From positions 2,448,912-2,512,911 of the forward strand of contig NC_051102.1 of NCBI RefSeq assembly GCF_901709675.1: a stretch of 64,000 nt of DNA, given 5' to 3'. The stretch is from Syngnathus acus (Eukaryota; Chordata; Actinopteri; Syngnathiformes; Syngnathidae). Shown one piece after another: positions 38,973 to 52,120 of this stretch (positions within the stretch are counted from its first letter, which is position 1; every line of letters begins with the position of its first letter). The notes beneath the pieces were generated by a model that saw only the letters and a list, made by a program, of their open reading frames with translations, searched no databases and was not told the DNA's origin. The position numbers were made by a program, and so were the translations under genes.

Positions 38973-41000
38973 TTGGAATTATTTTTCCAACTGTGATCCA
39001 TTATGTCGGCGTTGCTGAGAATTTGACAATGCAGCATCCTCGATAAGGATAGTACTGATGGACAGAGCACACGGTTCTCTGGCGGGGTCTTCCCGTTGGA
39101 AGACTTGGAAGTCATTTGGGCGGTGGGTGTGAAACAGTTCACGCTGAACAAAATGAAGTAAAACCAAGGAAAATTCACCAAAGTTCATCCTCGGATCAAT
39201 GCACAAAAACAGAGAAGAACACTATCATAGTCTCTTGTGTCTGCTTGAACGTTAGCTGGTCAATGATTTGTTCCCAGCAGTGACAAGAGACTAATACCTC
39301 ATTTAACATCAGGATGCTTTCATCTGATATTTAAAATAAAAAAAGAATTCTGTAAATGTTCCACACCAGAAACCGCCTTCTTTTTTGACAACCGATTTGT
39401 TATTAGGTCTAGGACTCGTACATGCATCCTAAACATTCATCTTTGTTGCTTCTTTTCCAGAATGCACATATTCAACATTGGAACAAGCTCTGTCTGAAAG
39501 AGAAATCTTTGTAACCATTATCTTAATGCGTGTCAATAATAAGTTCATAACAAACACCAGGAGCCCTATTTTCATGCCCATCTAGCGTCAAGCGTAGTCT
39601 TAACTGTTTTGGAATTGTCCTAGACTCGCACAGGCAGAAGAGGGCGTTTGCGCCGTTGTGGAAGAGCACACAGCCTCTTGACCAATAGAATCACAGAAGC
39701 AGAAATTGACTACCTAGGGTCCGTCCATGAGATTAGGGCACCCAAGGAAAGTATATGTAGTCTGAACTGCAAGATCTCCCCATACGAAAGATTTTGTCAG
39801 CCGTGTCTGTGATGTGGTCAATTGAAGACTGCCTTACACCCCCAGTCGTGCGTCTGTATGGGACCCCACCAAGGGTGATAAACTATTTTATGAAAGCTAA
39901 TAATTTGTTCAGTTAATTGATTTCTCAAGGGATTGTTCCACGCTGTTGTCATATTCATGAAATGCAATGACCACAACGCTCACTGAGCTCAGAATCCGTC
40001 TGCCTGCACCTCAGTCAAATCCACCAAAGTTTCATTCGACCACCTTCGCCACAACTTTGACCTACTTTTAGCTAGACTAAAATTTGGTCACCAAATTGCC
40101 TGATGTGCCGGGGGCGTGCAATAGAATACGCCAGAATGCCTATGAAGGCATAGTGCGGTCTACCAAATTGAAAAGCACGCAAAACTAGACTTGTCCCGTC
40201 AGGAAAATAAAGATGCGCCCGTTTTTACGCCGAGCACATGGGCACCAGTCTACGAAAAATAGAGCTCAATGGGTTTACATGTTGGAGCTTTGTGTGTGTA
40301 AATATATGGAAGCCAACTTTGATTTCCTTTTGCATGTTCTGTTTTGGATCGCTTCTCAGTTGTATCATCCTTTGTGTACGTAATTCCTTTAAATATCAGT
40401 GTTGCTATCTCTGTTAGCTCCTCTTTTGTGTTTCTGTGTTTACATAAATACCTCTCTCTAAAGATCCACGTTATCACTAAAGACTGAGTGCTGTTGTACT
40501 TTGTACATGATGTGAGGTGACTGAGGATTTTAAAAAAAACTGCACAAGATTTTGAATACCAAAATGTCACATGTCCACCACTTGGTGGGCTAAAGAAGGC
40601 CCCTGATTCAGCAGCAGGACTTACCTCACACTAGTAGTTTTGAGACGCTTTGTTGTTGTAACGAATATCAAATATTTTAGAAGAAAGAACACAAATGGAG
40701 CGTAATCCTTTGGCTTCTTGTTTTGATCCTAAAAGTGATCTGGATGTGCTTATTTTAGTCAAGTCACACATCCATGTCATTCATGAAGATTAGCTCGACA
40801 GTACAATTAACGGTTTCTCTTGTTTTTGTGTTCCTGAGTTCTTATATTTGAGTTTTATGTATATGGCAAGGATATTAAAAGAGATGGCAAGTGTGTCTTT
40901 TGTTATGTATGTTTTTTTTTTTTCAAACTTGTTGAAAAAAAGTGTTGCAATTACAGCTGTATGACGAATGCCAAATAAACACTGCAACGTGCACCACAAA
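38973..41000 (+). other. nr2f6 3' untranslated region
   Basis: About 2 kb with no exon of its own, ending at a plus-strand AATAAA (40974-40979) that is followed by GT-rich bases. An earlier AATAAA-like cluster near 39336 could serve as a proximal site. The minus-strand frames here are unsupported. Confidence 0.5.
40974..40979 (+). terminator. Candidate distal nr2f6 polyadenylation signal
   Basis: AATAAA on the coding strand, 2.0 kb after the stop, with CGTGCACC and T-rich sequence downstream. Confidence 0.45.
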
Positions 41001-41109
41001 CGTCTAATTCTATGCATGTGCTGCAAAAGAGGTCCTTCATTTATTTGCATTAAATATTCAAAATAAATATATGGAATGTTTTATTTCATTATTGCTAATG
41101 TATCATACA

Positions 41110-41692
41110 TTGGATTTAAAGTCTAAACATTTCTGTTCAACTGCCAGCTTTTTGGTGTGAAAATTAAAACAAGTACTTGTTAATGGAGAGAATGAAAAAA
41201 ATCTTTTCAACAGTTGCAAAATGAAATATTTTAAAATTGGTTGCAAAAGTGTGCACACCCTCTTATCATCAAGGATGTGGGTGTTCAGAATTAAACAACA
41301 TTCGAATGCGAGTCAGTACACACATACCAACAAGTGCATTTGATAAGCCCAAATCAAGTTTAGCTGTTCAAGTAGGCTTTTCCTGACATTTCTTTCTACA
41401 CTTTGCAGCAAAAGTCTGAACATTTTGCCCAAACATTGCTTGCTATTCTGAACTATTTCTAATTGCCTTGACTAAAGCCCCATTACGAAAGCCACATCCC
41501 AATTATGGGAGGGTGTGCACACTTATGCAACCACATTGTTCCAGTTGCTTATTTATACTTGCCCTTTTGAAAAGTATAAGGTCATAACAGTGGAGAAAAG
41601 GAAATTATTTATCTACATCTCACCTTTGTAGCTCACCAAATCCTGGAATTTGCCCAGGGGTGTGTAGACTTTTTATATTCACCGTAAGTGAT
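41110..41692. mobile_element. Non-autonomous Tc1-like element
   Basis: The right end reads CAGGGGTGTGTAGACTTTTT followed by ATATTCACCG, the familiar terminal repeat of a fish Tc1-like family. A decayed counterpart (AAAGTCTAAACATTTCTGTT) marks the left end. Inside, GTTGCAAAAGTGTGCACACC (41241-41260) and its inverse AGGGTGTGCACACTTATGCA (41511-41530) form inner inverted repeats. The transposase gene has been lost. A relative is at 56160-56470. Confidence 0.65.
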
Positions 41693-41714
41693 TGTCTTTC
41701 ACAAAGGACTATGT

Positions 41715-41720
41715 TTTATT
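41715..41720 (-). terminator. Candidate occludin polyadenylation signal
   Basis: TTTATT on the plus strand, AATAAA on the minus strand, 150 bases past the occludin stop. Confidence 0.45.
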
Positions 41721-41871
41721 TTAGATTTTCAGAGCAAAGTTCACTAGCTAACATTAGTGCAACATGGTTGTAAACAAAGTGACCAACATGTTTTATGCAT
41801 TTTGTCAATATAAACGTGCGCAGTCAAAAGCTGATTGTGTCCTTCTTCAACGTTAAACTGATAGACATGCA

Positions 41872-44800
41872 CTAGCAAAGGCCTTGGTCAAAGTTTTTTA
41901 CCAGGAGTTTGATGTGGAACAGTTTTTGTCGAAGTTCCTTGCTCTCCTTTTTCTTTGCTTGATAATCTGGTGCCTAAAAGGGTTAGGGTTTTAATTAGAA
42001 ATTATTGTTTACAAATGTTTGCAAACCAGCTGCTGAAAAAAAATATTCAGTTTTAATCTGTAACAATTTAGTAAATAGTAGAAAATAAATTATAGGTTGA
42101 AAGTATGGTACTTTACATTTCACAAATCTGTAGGTAAAATATTCTTATGATTATGTACGCAATAGTAAAAAAACTGTTTATAAGATTAAGTATATATTCA
42201 TCTCTATAGGTATTTAGCTCATTGCTATTAGCTTTAGCATCTGTTATGCCTCAAGATGTTGATTGTATGTAACTGCACATCTGTTTCACTTACCCTTTTT
42301 AAATCTTTTAGTCTGTTATATTCATCAAGCACGCCCTTAGAATGGAACCAGAATAATGTTATTAATACACTTAATAAGTACGCATTTTTTAATCACGACA
42401 TACCGCCAAACAAAACTGTCACAAAAGTATTTCCACTCAAATCTTTCTTGATGATCTGACAAACCGGCTAATACACAGCTCAATTGGAATTTGAATGAAA
42501 ATTTGCAAATGTGTTCCTAGCTACCTGATACTTGCTGGAGTCCTTGTCCAGAGAGTCCAGTTCTCGACTGAGCTCGTGAATCTGGTCACAGATGTGATCC
42601 ATTTCTTTACACAGGCTCTTATAACGACCCAGCGACGAGTCAAAATCTCGCCTGGATTGTTGGCGCTGCTGGTCAGAGAGGATTTCGGGGTACAGTCTGC
42701 ACATAGTGTACATTGTAAATGAAATATTTATTTTCCTCATAATTGGGATGCAGCAAATACATAATTGTTTTGTCTTCATTACAAACATTTGTAAAAGCTA
42801 AATGAGTATCTTTCTTTGTCAGCCGAGGGTGAAGTCACCTGAAGAGGTATTGTTCTTGGTCTTGTTCCAGCTCATTAGCAGTGTCTCCTCCAGTGGTGTA
42901 AGCTGTTTCATTTTGGAAGTCAGCCATCTCACTTGCAGCATGATCCTCGTGGTTCCTCTGGTTCCTTGAGGCGAGTTTCCTGCCGCCATTACCAGAGGAG
43001 CTGTTGCACACTACGAACCTGCTGTTCTGGTTTGGATGCTCGGCCTCTTGATGTTTGTTGCTATTCTCACAGAAACTAGAAAAATACACAATCAAGCATA
43101 ACAGAGTATTCTGTCGCTGACACTTTTCGTTTGCATGACAACAAAACAAACACTACCTGTTGCTGTTCAAATTTCCATCACCGTAAATGAGGCCTGTATC
43201 GTGGCGGTGCGACGTTGCGCTGTTTCCCCCACGAAAGTCAGAAGCTGCTTTCTCTGACATAACAATTGTTGGTGCCTGCTGGGTGCTCCTTCCTTCTCCA
43301 ACACGGTTTACCTAACGCAGTAAAGAGAAAAATTAGGTATTCCGATTTAAATAGAAATACAAATACTTGAAAAAAACTAAAGCAAAAACAAACAGAACAA
43401 AAAGACAGACCGATTAAAGTAGACGTTCCTACTACCAAATGTAGTCATTTGCACAGAAATAAATTGTGTCACAATTGTTGGAAGAACATATGTATATAGA
43501 ATATATCTAATCTGCTGTCATATGATCTAATGCATCATTAATGACTTCTCATTTTTGACCTATATATCTGGATAAAGAGCAATGAGGATGGCATGGGGGA
43601 AAAAAAACAGCTGGTGACATAGATCTAATGATCCGCTAGCAAATGTACATTATCTAATAGAGTGCTTTCTCTTGTTTGCATCCCCTCGGAGCCGATGCTC
43701 TAGTCCACTTAGTCATTAAGGACATAAAATGACTCATTTAAAGACATCTATAAAGTTAATTCAAGGCTTGTGGTTTTCAGTGCATTTTACAATATATTAA
43801 AAAACATCAAAGGGCTCAGAAGTACTTAGTGCTGAATTGTAGCAATACTGCGAAACTGTCATTCAAATTTTCCTGATTTTGGGAGTAGTTCTTGCGAGTT
43901 ACTTGGTTACTATTACCTGGCCAATTTCTATCACTCTAGCGTAAATTAAGCAATGAGCTGCATTAAGATATTTTAATTGTGAAAAAACAAAACAAAAATT
44001 AGAGAAAGAACTATAGAGTGAACCCCAGCATATTTCACATTCGTGATTTATTTACGTGCTTATTTTAAAACCAATCAATCTGTTATTCTATTGAACAACT
44101 TCCTAGCTATAGAAAATTCGCTGTTCTTGCTTTGGCGCCATCTAGCGGCATTACTTTGTCAAGGATATATAATCGTTTGAATTCAGAATGTTTTTTGTTT
44201 TTTTTATTTTAAACACCGTATTTCCAATCCAATTAATTCCCTACATACTAATCTGATTAGGTTGTTTTCATCCCATGGTATTGCAATTCATATGATATTA
44301 ATTCTGTTTTTTCCCCCCGTTTTTTTTGTTTTGTTTTGTTTATTCTCCATTAATTCTAAGTGGCGTTGTCATGTCATGACATTTGATCATATATGATTCT
44401 TGTACAAGGAGCTAACTTTTGGGCTGCTGTGCAAAGCCGGCCAGACTGAATCATTTACTGCCACCACTCTGTGGGGATTCATACAGCAGCACAGTGGCAA
44501 CCCAATCCTTTTATACATTATACATGGCCATACATTAAATATGCTTTCCCTGCACTGCAGTACACTAGTGGCCCAGCATTCAAATGAAGCCACCTCCCAA
44601 TCACTGAGCGAATGTAGGCCAGGGCTTCTCTGGGCCTGGCCAAATGAATTTTGTTGCATCTCTCCTCGATATATATTCCTGCTTGATTACTGTAGGCCCG
44701 CTGCACAAGGACTTCCTGGTATGATATGGGATCAATAAGGACTTTAGAGAGAACATTTTGAGTTGACTTCCCCTTAAAGCCTACACAGCTAGTATTGCAA

Positions 44801-46261
44801 TTTGATGTAAAAAATACATTCTTGAGTTCTCATTTAGATAAAACCAATTATTTTGCAGTCAGTGAAAATAATTCATGATTATATAGTGAGAGATTTAAGA
44901 TGACTTAGCTGAGGTTGCAGTACTTCTTTATTGCTATGAGAGATTCTACTATGTCTGCTTTTATTGCAGCTATCACTAGTTAATGATCCATCAGAGTGAA
45001 ACCTGGGTGTGCCTCGAATAAAGTCAACTATCGTTGAGTCAATAACAGTTTGTACGACTATGTGGAACTTGGTCGTGAATGGTCAGTTTCTGCAAAAATC
45101 CATTGTGATTTTTCGTCTGATGACCCAACATGGCATCAAAATGAATCGTGCATTTTCAAAAAAAAAAATGTTTGTAAATAATAAATCTCACCCAATCTTG
45201 TACATTCTGCCCCTCTGTCTGCCTGACCAGTGGCTTGTCCCAGTAGATGTTAGCTTTGCCATGGCGCCAAATTTTACTGCGGGTCTTCCAGGAGTAGAAA
45301 GCAGCTAGTGACAGGCCCAACACCACCATCAGACCCAATGCTAATGCTACCGCCTGAGAAAAGAGATCATCAAATTCAATCCATAACTTACCGGTTACCA
45401 TGACGATTTCATTCCTAGTTTTGCACAACATATCAAGCCACAGATACCGACCTCCTCCGGGTCCATGAAGCAGTAGTGGTACAGGTACTGATTGTACATG
45501 GGAAAGCCGCCAGGAAAGCCAGCTCCTATACTTCCACTAATGCTGGGCCTGTCTGGAATGTTCTGGCACATCATCAGGATTGGATTGTACAGCATGCTCT
45601 GTGAGCTCTGAGACATCGGGTTGACCCCAATCACAAAAATGATATCAATGATGCCCTGCGATTGGAAGAAACTCAGTCAGAGTCAATGCTAAGGCCTCGG
45701 ATGACCAAAACGATGCCACACCTGAAGAACAGCTAAGATGGTGTCGCAAATGAACACAGTGAGATAGAAGCTGGAGCCTCTCATGGCCCTGGAACGGGAG
45801 AAACCCCCCACCAGAAACCCCAGTGACACCAGGAAGTCGATGGCAGCCATGGAGATCATTGCGGCTTTTGCAGACTGCGGGGTCATGTAGGAGCTACTGT
45901 AACCATAGCTACCGCCGTAGTACCCCTGCCCCGCCCCTGGAACACTCCCAGCACCACCAAGAGTGTACCCAAACCCATTCATGTCCCACACCAACGTTGA
46001 CGCCACGCAGGCGAAGATGAGGAAAGACATGAGCACTGTGGCTCCGTGGAAAGTTTTGACGAAACCAGGAGGTGAAAACCATCGGTGGAAGTCTTGAGGG
46101 GTCTCCTCCATGTAGGGCTCGTCCGCAGGGGATTTGAAGGCGTAGCCGACATATTGGCTCTGAGGGGAGAGCACGCTTCTTGTGGGATGGAAACTGAGGG
46201 AGGTGGTGCTGTAGGGCGGGCTGTGCGGAGCCGGGCTGTCATAGCGCCGAGGTTCGTACAT
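41872..46261 (-). CDS. ocln: Occludin
   Basis: Four-pass tight-junction protein of epithelia and endothelia. Exons: 46261-45722, 45655-45452, 45353-45192, 43311-43157, 43075-42839, 42696-42525, 42335-42294, 41973-41872. The sum is 1614 nt, 537 residues (human 522). A cytosolic N-terminus precedes a MARVEL domain. TM1 is ATVLMSFLIFACVASTLVWD, and the first loop is Gly/Tyr-rich (GYYGGSYGYSSSYM), a hallmark of occludin. TM2 is AAIDFLVSLGFLVGGF and TM3 runs across exons 1-2. The second loop ends in MYNQYLYHYCFMDPEE and TM4 is AVALALGLMVVLGLSLAAFY. The C-terminal occludin/ELL domain (from about residue 433) is helical: LYPEILSDQQRQQSRRDFDS, DEYNRLKDLKR (a 42-nt exon) and ELRQKLFHIKLLVKNFDQ. This domain binds ZO-1 in other species. 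It lies directly beside marveld2 in the same orientation. I cannot say which teleost duplicate it is. Confidence 0.94.
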
Positions 46262-48758
46262 GGTTTAGTACCACAATTACGAAAATTTCATCTGGAGGAA
46301 GGAGAGAGAAATGATTCAGTGCTGAGGTTGAGGTATCTTTGCTGATTTAGCATTGGAGGTTCCATTCATTCAACAGTGGACACATTGTGCACACCAGTTT
46401 GTGTCCCTAAATGTATTTCTGACGTTGATTAGAAAAATGTCTTGACTTTATTTCTTGCACATCAGGTATTTGAGATATTTACATTTGTGTTATTTGAAAA
46501 TACCAATTCTTAATGTTCTGTTTCCAGACTTCACTGCTTTTCGGTGAGCAGAACCCAGTCTCAGGTATCTCTAGCTCTCAGAATTCACCTCTGGCATGGA
46601 ACTTGAACCAGCAAGCTTTTAATAATTCAGATTGGATGGGGATGAGTTTATTGTAAGGTGAACCAACATTATGCTCCTTTCTCTACTTTGTGCTAACTTT
46701 CAATGTATTTTACTTCCTACAGCAAACCTCAGCACTTCTCAGTTTTTTTTTATTCATGAAATGTGTCCACATCAATTCAGTTAAAAAATAACGCTCGCTT
46801 TATGCTCTTTCTGTAGCACCCAAAGATGTCACAAGGTGGCGCCAAACCCCTCCCTAATAGGAAAGTAGTTATCGGTGTCAAGGAAGTGTGTCAAAGTATA
46901 CGCTTTGTACGGTGGGAGGAGCTATCCTATTCACAGCAACACTTGGTCTCCCACCAATGATCTACTTCTTTTATTTTAGATGCCATTAGAATTACATTTG
47001 AAATGGGCATTATTTGTTTGCCTGATTGAAATGATCAGGATTGTTTTCTAGCTACTGCAGACCTTGCTGATTATCTGACCATCTGAATCAGGTATGTTGC
47101 AACGAGGAGACATTGAAAATATGCAGCCCTCGAGGACCGGAGTTGCCATGCTCAAAACTATGTTAACATTAAACAAAGCAAAACAACTTACCTGAACTTT
47201 CAACTTTGGACCCTCCAGTTTAACTTGACACTTGTAGTCTCATTCCCCACCACACACAGTGACCTCTGTAAGTTCTTCTCTCATGATTCAGCCGCAGGAA
47301 ACACACCGAAGAAAAGAAGAGTGTGCTTTCTTCTTGCTGCAGCCAGTGGGGAGCCGCCACCACTCTGCTGGTGTCTCAGCAAAAGTGAGCCCGCGGCCCA
47401 ACCCACGTTGGACAACACGTGTTAAGTTTGTCTGGGAAGTGGCTGGACTTTAAAGGGAAGGACAGTAAATTATATCATGATAATAATAACAACAACAATA
47501 ATAATAATGAATTAGAAAAAAGAACAAATAATTACATTTTAATGAGGCAAAAAAATCTAAATTCACACAATAAATATCACGGGACTGTTGATCACGTAAC
47601 TGCTTACTATCTGGTCACATTGTGTAGGTGTACCTAATGCTGTGGCCAGTGATAAGCGGTGATGTCCATGTTCCCTATTATTAGTCAATTTATAAATTTG
47701 TGGGCCAAACAGAATAACATATTTGTCATTAAATTAGCGACCAAAAATGAAATGCAAACAGTCTTTACATTGTACAGAGAGAACTATTTTTTCTGATGAT
47801 TGTAGCTAATAATAAAAAATAATATACATACTGTGTCGTCACTACATGGTTTAAGCCTTCTGTCATGGTCAGTGTTTTTGATTTTGATTAGGTTCGTAGT
47901 GTCATGTTTTCCTTGGCCCTGTCCAAATACTCTCCCCCCCCTCTGTGATGGCTATAATGATGAGTTTTTGGTTCCTAGTGTTTTCTTGTAGCCTGAGTTT
48001 TGATTTATGGGACTCTTTGATTCTGCGTTTGATAAGTTCATTCATGACTTCAAATTGTCCATTAATGTGAGTGTGTATTTGTCTATATGCTCCGTGATTG
48101 GCTCGCACAGTCGTATAGGGAATGAATGGCTGGATGTTAGTCAATGGAATTGAACAGAAGTGAGGCAGTTCAAAGGTCATAAAATAACAATAGAATGCAA
48201 CTTTATTTAGTGAATTTTACAACAGCTGTAACAAAGCACTTTACATACAACATAATAGTACTGTCAAGATCTGTCACAGTTTCTTTCCTTGTTTTAATGT
48301 CATAGTTTCGGTTCGCGTGTCTGTGTGCTCGCCCCTCCCCTCCTGTGCTCTGATCAGTGTAACAACACCGTCACCTGCCTCTCGTTAACTGTCTTGTATT
48401 TAAGTCCTGTCTGCGTGTCACTCCCTGTCGAATTGTTCTAGTCACAAATCTTCTTGTTTCTAGTCTTCGTTCTGTTCTGTTCTTTTATTCACGTCCCTAG
48501 TCGAGCAACTATAGTTTGTCTTTTGAGTTCTTCAATAAACCCTGGTCCAAGCTGCATTTGGTCGCCCTGCTCCAGTCACTTCCTGACAAGTACAACCACA
48601 AAGATGGCGAAAACGAAATTAATCTACAGTAGTAGTAAGTATGAAAGCCAATAGCGGCCGTGCAAATAAAAAGATGTAGAAAAATAAAGCAACATCTTGT
48701 ACATTCCTCAGAAAATTATATCTGTCTATTCACAATAATATAATAAAATGGGCTGTTA
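46262..48758. other. occludin upstream region and marveld2 3' flank
   Basis: The occludin start-codon exon begins at an acceptor (CTCCAG, exon edge 46291). A matching leader-exon donor (TTCAG|GTAAGTTG, exon edge 47192) lies 0.9 kb upstream, so a 5' untranslated exon from 47192 to about 47430 is likely; that part is the most GC-rich here. The remainder holds an AAT/AAC microsatellite (47480-47510) and the solo LTR at 48262. No other coding exon seen. Confidence 0.45.
48262..48588 (+). mobile_element. Solo LTR of a retrotransposon
   Basis: A 327-bp unit starts TGTCA and ends TGACA. It is flanked by a perfect 5-base duplication, AGTAC (48257-48261 and 48589-48593). Inside are a TATA-like GTATTTAAG near 48397 and a polyadenylation hexamer CAATAAACC near 48533, in the order expected of an LTR read on the plus strand. 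No internal retroelement genes flank it, so it is the product of LTR-LTR recombination. A 5-base duplication fits Ty3/Gypsy-type or related integrases. Confidence 0.85.
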
Positions 48759-51571
48759 TCATTCAAAACCAGTCGTATTTTGGTCAAAAGCATGGATTCT
48801 GTTTTTTATGTGCGTCAATTTGGCTTTCAAGTAGTCACAACGTTGCTTTTTCTCCAAAAAAGCAGGATCCTGAAACAGAAAATACAAATACAAAATCAGC
48901 TGTGATCCAATTCTTTGTCTTACCTAGACTAAATTTTACACAACAGTGTAAAAATATTTCTGACTGATATTTGCAAATGAGCTGCTTTGTCAATTAGAGG
49001 CGACATTATCATCACTTACACTCTTTTTCAGCTCATACTGCTTTATGATATTTTGAATCCTGTCTCGATCCTGGAAAAAAATATGACGTCATGTCTTTGT
49101 TGTGAAAGGGGTGTGAAATATTCCCGACATGGGTCATAGCTTCACATCTCCTACCTCTCTGCTTTTTCCATCCGTGATGAGTCGTGCCATGACAGCATCC
49201 AGCTCACTGAACTTACTCAGGGTGGCACTGATGTCGTTGTAAAGCTCTTTGTACTCCTGATACTGGTCATTGAACACAGCTTTGTATTTTTCCCTTTCTT
49301 CCACACAGCTGATCTCCGGGTACTTCCTGCGAGGGACAGATATGACAATTTAGTTGTCAGATGGATTCAAGAATGTCCATTCTGGTGGATGTTTCCAAAT
49401 TGTTGGCTTACATGACATAATCTGCAATGATGTGCACTTTGGGGATGCACGCGGGGCTCTTCTTGATGACAGAGGTGAGCACATCCGGCCTTTTTTGACC
49501 TTTGCTTCCTCTCGCGTCTGCTTTGGGCTTGAAAGATATGTGTTTTGCCTTTGGTGGGGCCAGGAGGTTGGAGCGAGCGCTCTCCCCCGGCTTCTGAAGA
49601 TACAAAATGATTAGGTTTTGTCCGTATCTGAACAAACACTACTCAGCAAAATTAATTAGGCTTTTGGGTGAAATTTCAAGACATTACATTTAATTAAATC
49701 AATCCTACTAAATGATTTGGAGGGGAGACTCACTTAAACTGCCGTACATCGTTTCCACATGTGACAGCAGAATTGACTGCACCTTGTCTATTTCTGTCAC
49801 ATTGAATGCACTAAAGCAAGCGCGCTGTCAGTTAAATTATGTTCAAGTGTTTGCCAGCAAAAAAAGCTGATACACCAATACGGAATAAAAGCAAACTCAC
49901 TGCAGATTGTCTTGACTGACATTAAATTACATCAGATTTGCTCTCCCTCCTTTTGTTCTGCAGCTGAGTTTGGCTTGTGTACTTTACTTTCATTAGTGGG
50001 ATTGCTGATGTCACTTATTATAAATCTGCGGCTTGATTTAAAAAATCAAATTAAAACAACTTGGCAGACCATTTGGTGATGTGATGTTCAAGTGGTATTT
50101 TAACTTGTGGATTGCTGAGTGTGAAACCAAGGCATAGACAAAGGCATAAAAATAAGAGATAATGCAAATCAAGTGATAGACTCAAGAAAATGTTTCTCCT
50201 GTTTAGCTTATGTGCCCAATCATATCCATCTAGTCATTTGTATGTGTAATTTATTTCATGTTGTAAATAATTACGACTGCTAAAAGCTAACATTTATGGT
50301 AGCTCAACATGTGCTACCGTGGAGCCATGTTGCCAAGGTTATTTTAGTTAACAAACAAGTAAAATACCTCAAATTAAAAACGCAACAACATTTTCATACT
50401 TTAAAAAAACTGAAACTACATCTTACATTTATGCTAACTAAAACTAGCCATACAGTAAATATTGCCAAAGTCAGCCCCTACTGTAATGGCTTGTCAATGT
50501 GTCCTAACAAAACATGAGACAAAAGAAAATTTAGCTTCAAGTGTTCCTTACCATCACCTTGTCCTCAAACTCCACCCTCTCTCTCCGTCTGGCCTCGTGC
50601 CGCCACATTTTTAGCGAGACCACAAAACTTCCCAGATACATGGTCATGTTGATAAAGATGAAAGTGGTTCCCGCCATCTGGCCGCCCTCGACTCGGCACA
50701 GACCGGCCAAGATGGGGTTGATACCGATGGTCATGTAGCACAGCCCCCCGCGGTTCAAGTCGTTCACGTATACTATGGCCGCCGCCATGTACAGTAGAAA
50801 CAGTGTGATGTTGATGAAGGCCTCGGTCAGAGGCCACCAGGGTGCATCGAGGAGGATGGTGCGATAATACATAGTCATTCCCAACACCAGAAGGATAATC
50901 GTCAAGACCCAACACACTCCAGCCACCGACACGACAAAGGGAGTCATTGGTCCACTGTAGCTGTATCCCGACAGGCCCAGTCCGTTGTTGTAGACGCCAT
51001 TATACAGCCCGTATGTGTTGGACCATTCGCTGTCTTTATGGATGTAGCCGATGATGCAAGCGACGACCATAGCCCCGAATAGAAGCTCAATGCCAGCCAA
51101 AAGTCGGAGCAGGCCTGGCCATGACTTCAAGTAAGAGTACTTCTGGTTGTAAACCTCCAACTTCTCAGCATAGTACTCGGCTGGATGGATGCTCGTGAGT
51201 AGAGAATCGTCATTTGGGCTTTGACTGGCTTCTTTTAAAAAAGGCCTTTCCGGGGTTTCGTCCCATTTCGTGCGTCCCAGAAAGGGACTTACAGGAGGGC
51301 TCACCCTGGTTCCGTCAGGGACGATCTTGATCTGACCGCTGCTGGCTTCAGAGTCGTCCAGGCTGTCTTTTCCCCACTTCCATTTCATGCTGCCCCATGA
51401 AGTGGGGATGAATGACCTCAGCTTAGTCAAACTCCCTTTTGTATCGTTATTGTCCTTCTGTACAGAAGGGGGCGAATGTGATGTGCTGCTTGTGGAGTCA
51501 CCATCACGTGAGCTGCTTTCTGGTATGGGTGTGTGACTCACCCACACGGGCACTCCAGTTGGTTTCTGCAT
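48759..51571 (-). CDS. marveld2: MARVEL domain-containing protein 2 (tricellulin)
   Basis: Four-pass protein of tricellular tight junctions. Exons: 51571-50552, 49593-49412, 49326-49155, 49070-49020, 48869-48759. The sum is 1536 nt, 511 residues (human 558). Residues 1-160 are a Ser/Pro-rich cytosolic tail. The MARVEL domain follows, with membrane segments [59 protein letters not shown] and [19 protein letters not shown]. From about residue 400 the occludin/ELL domain is very close to mammalian tricellulin: [40 protein letters not shown] and [20 protein letters not shown]. The stop TGA is at 48759. The exon 1 donor at 50551 joins directly to 49593 in phase 0. It lies 2.5 kb upstream of, and in tandem with, occludin, as in mammals. 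Confidence 0.95.
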
Positions 51572-51809
51572 TGTGTAGGCTGATTTTGGTATTCACTGAA
51601 AAAAGAGCCGTGACATAATTATTCAGTGAAAAAGAAACCAGATTGTATTACTGTCTAATGTTTTTATGTACAAAACAAACCTTGAGTAATTGAGGCCGCC
51701 ACAAAAAATCGCTGTAGAAGTCCCCTGTGCCTTAGTTTTGACACCCCTGGTTTAAACCCTAGCTTTATCGCAATTTTTGTTTATACAAAAAATATAAATA
51801 TACGTTGCT

Positions 51810-52120
51810 CACCCACATATTTCACACAGGCTATTTTGTGTGTTTTGGGTGTTCTCTTGTATTGAGGGGTGCTGGTTGGCCGCTGTTGCTTTTTTTCCTT
51901 TGTCTTTTAGCTTTGTTTTTGCTTTGATGGCTTTTATCTTGTGCACTTTCTGACTTTCTTTGTGGCGCCGTTGTGTGGCAGCCTTATGAGAGCCTATTGA
52001 GTTGCGCTCATGCCATCTGTGTGTCTTTTGTGTACCCACTCTGTGGTATGGATACTGCTGGGGCCTGAATTTCCCCACCCCTGGGGATCAATAAATATTC
52101 AATCAATCAATCAATCAATA
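51810..52120 (+). repeat. LINE-like 3' end with (CAAT)n tail
   Basis: The sequence CCCTGGGGATCAATAAATAT followed by repeated TCAA/CAAT units (to about 52120) is the style of a non-LTR retrotransposon 3' end. A Lys-rich minus-strand open frame (52078-51809) covers the rest and shows no domain. It lies between marveld2 and its probable leader exon. The 5' boundary is uncertain. Confidence 0.45.

Noticed and set aside
47862-48180. Second LTR-like segment starting TGTCATGGTCAGTG
   Set aside because: It starts like an LTR, but I could not find a matching TGACA end or target duplication.
49712-49810. Possible extra marveld2 exon between 50552 and 49593
   Set aside because: An open stretch with acceptor- and donor-like ends exists, but it would end two bases into a codon while the next exon starts in phase 0. 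Direct joining of the flanking exons is in frame and matches tricellulin.
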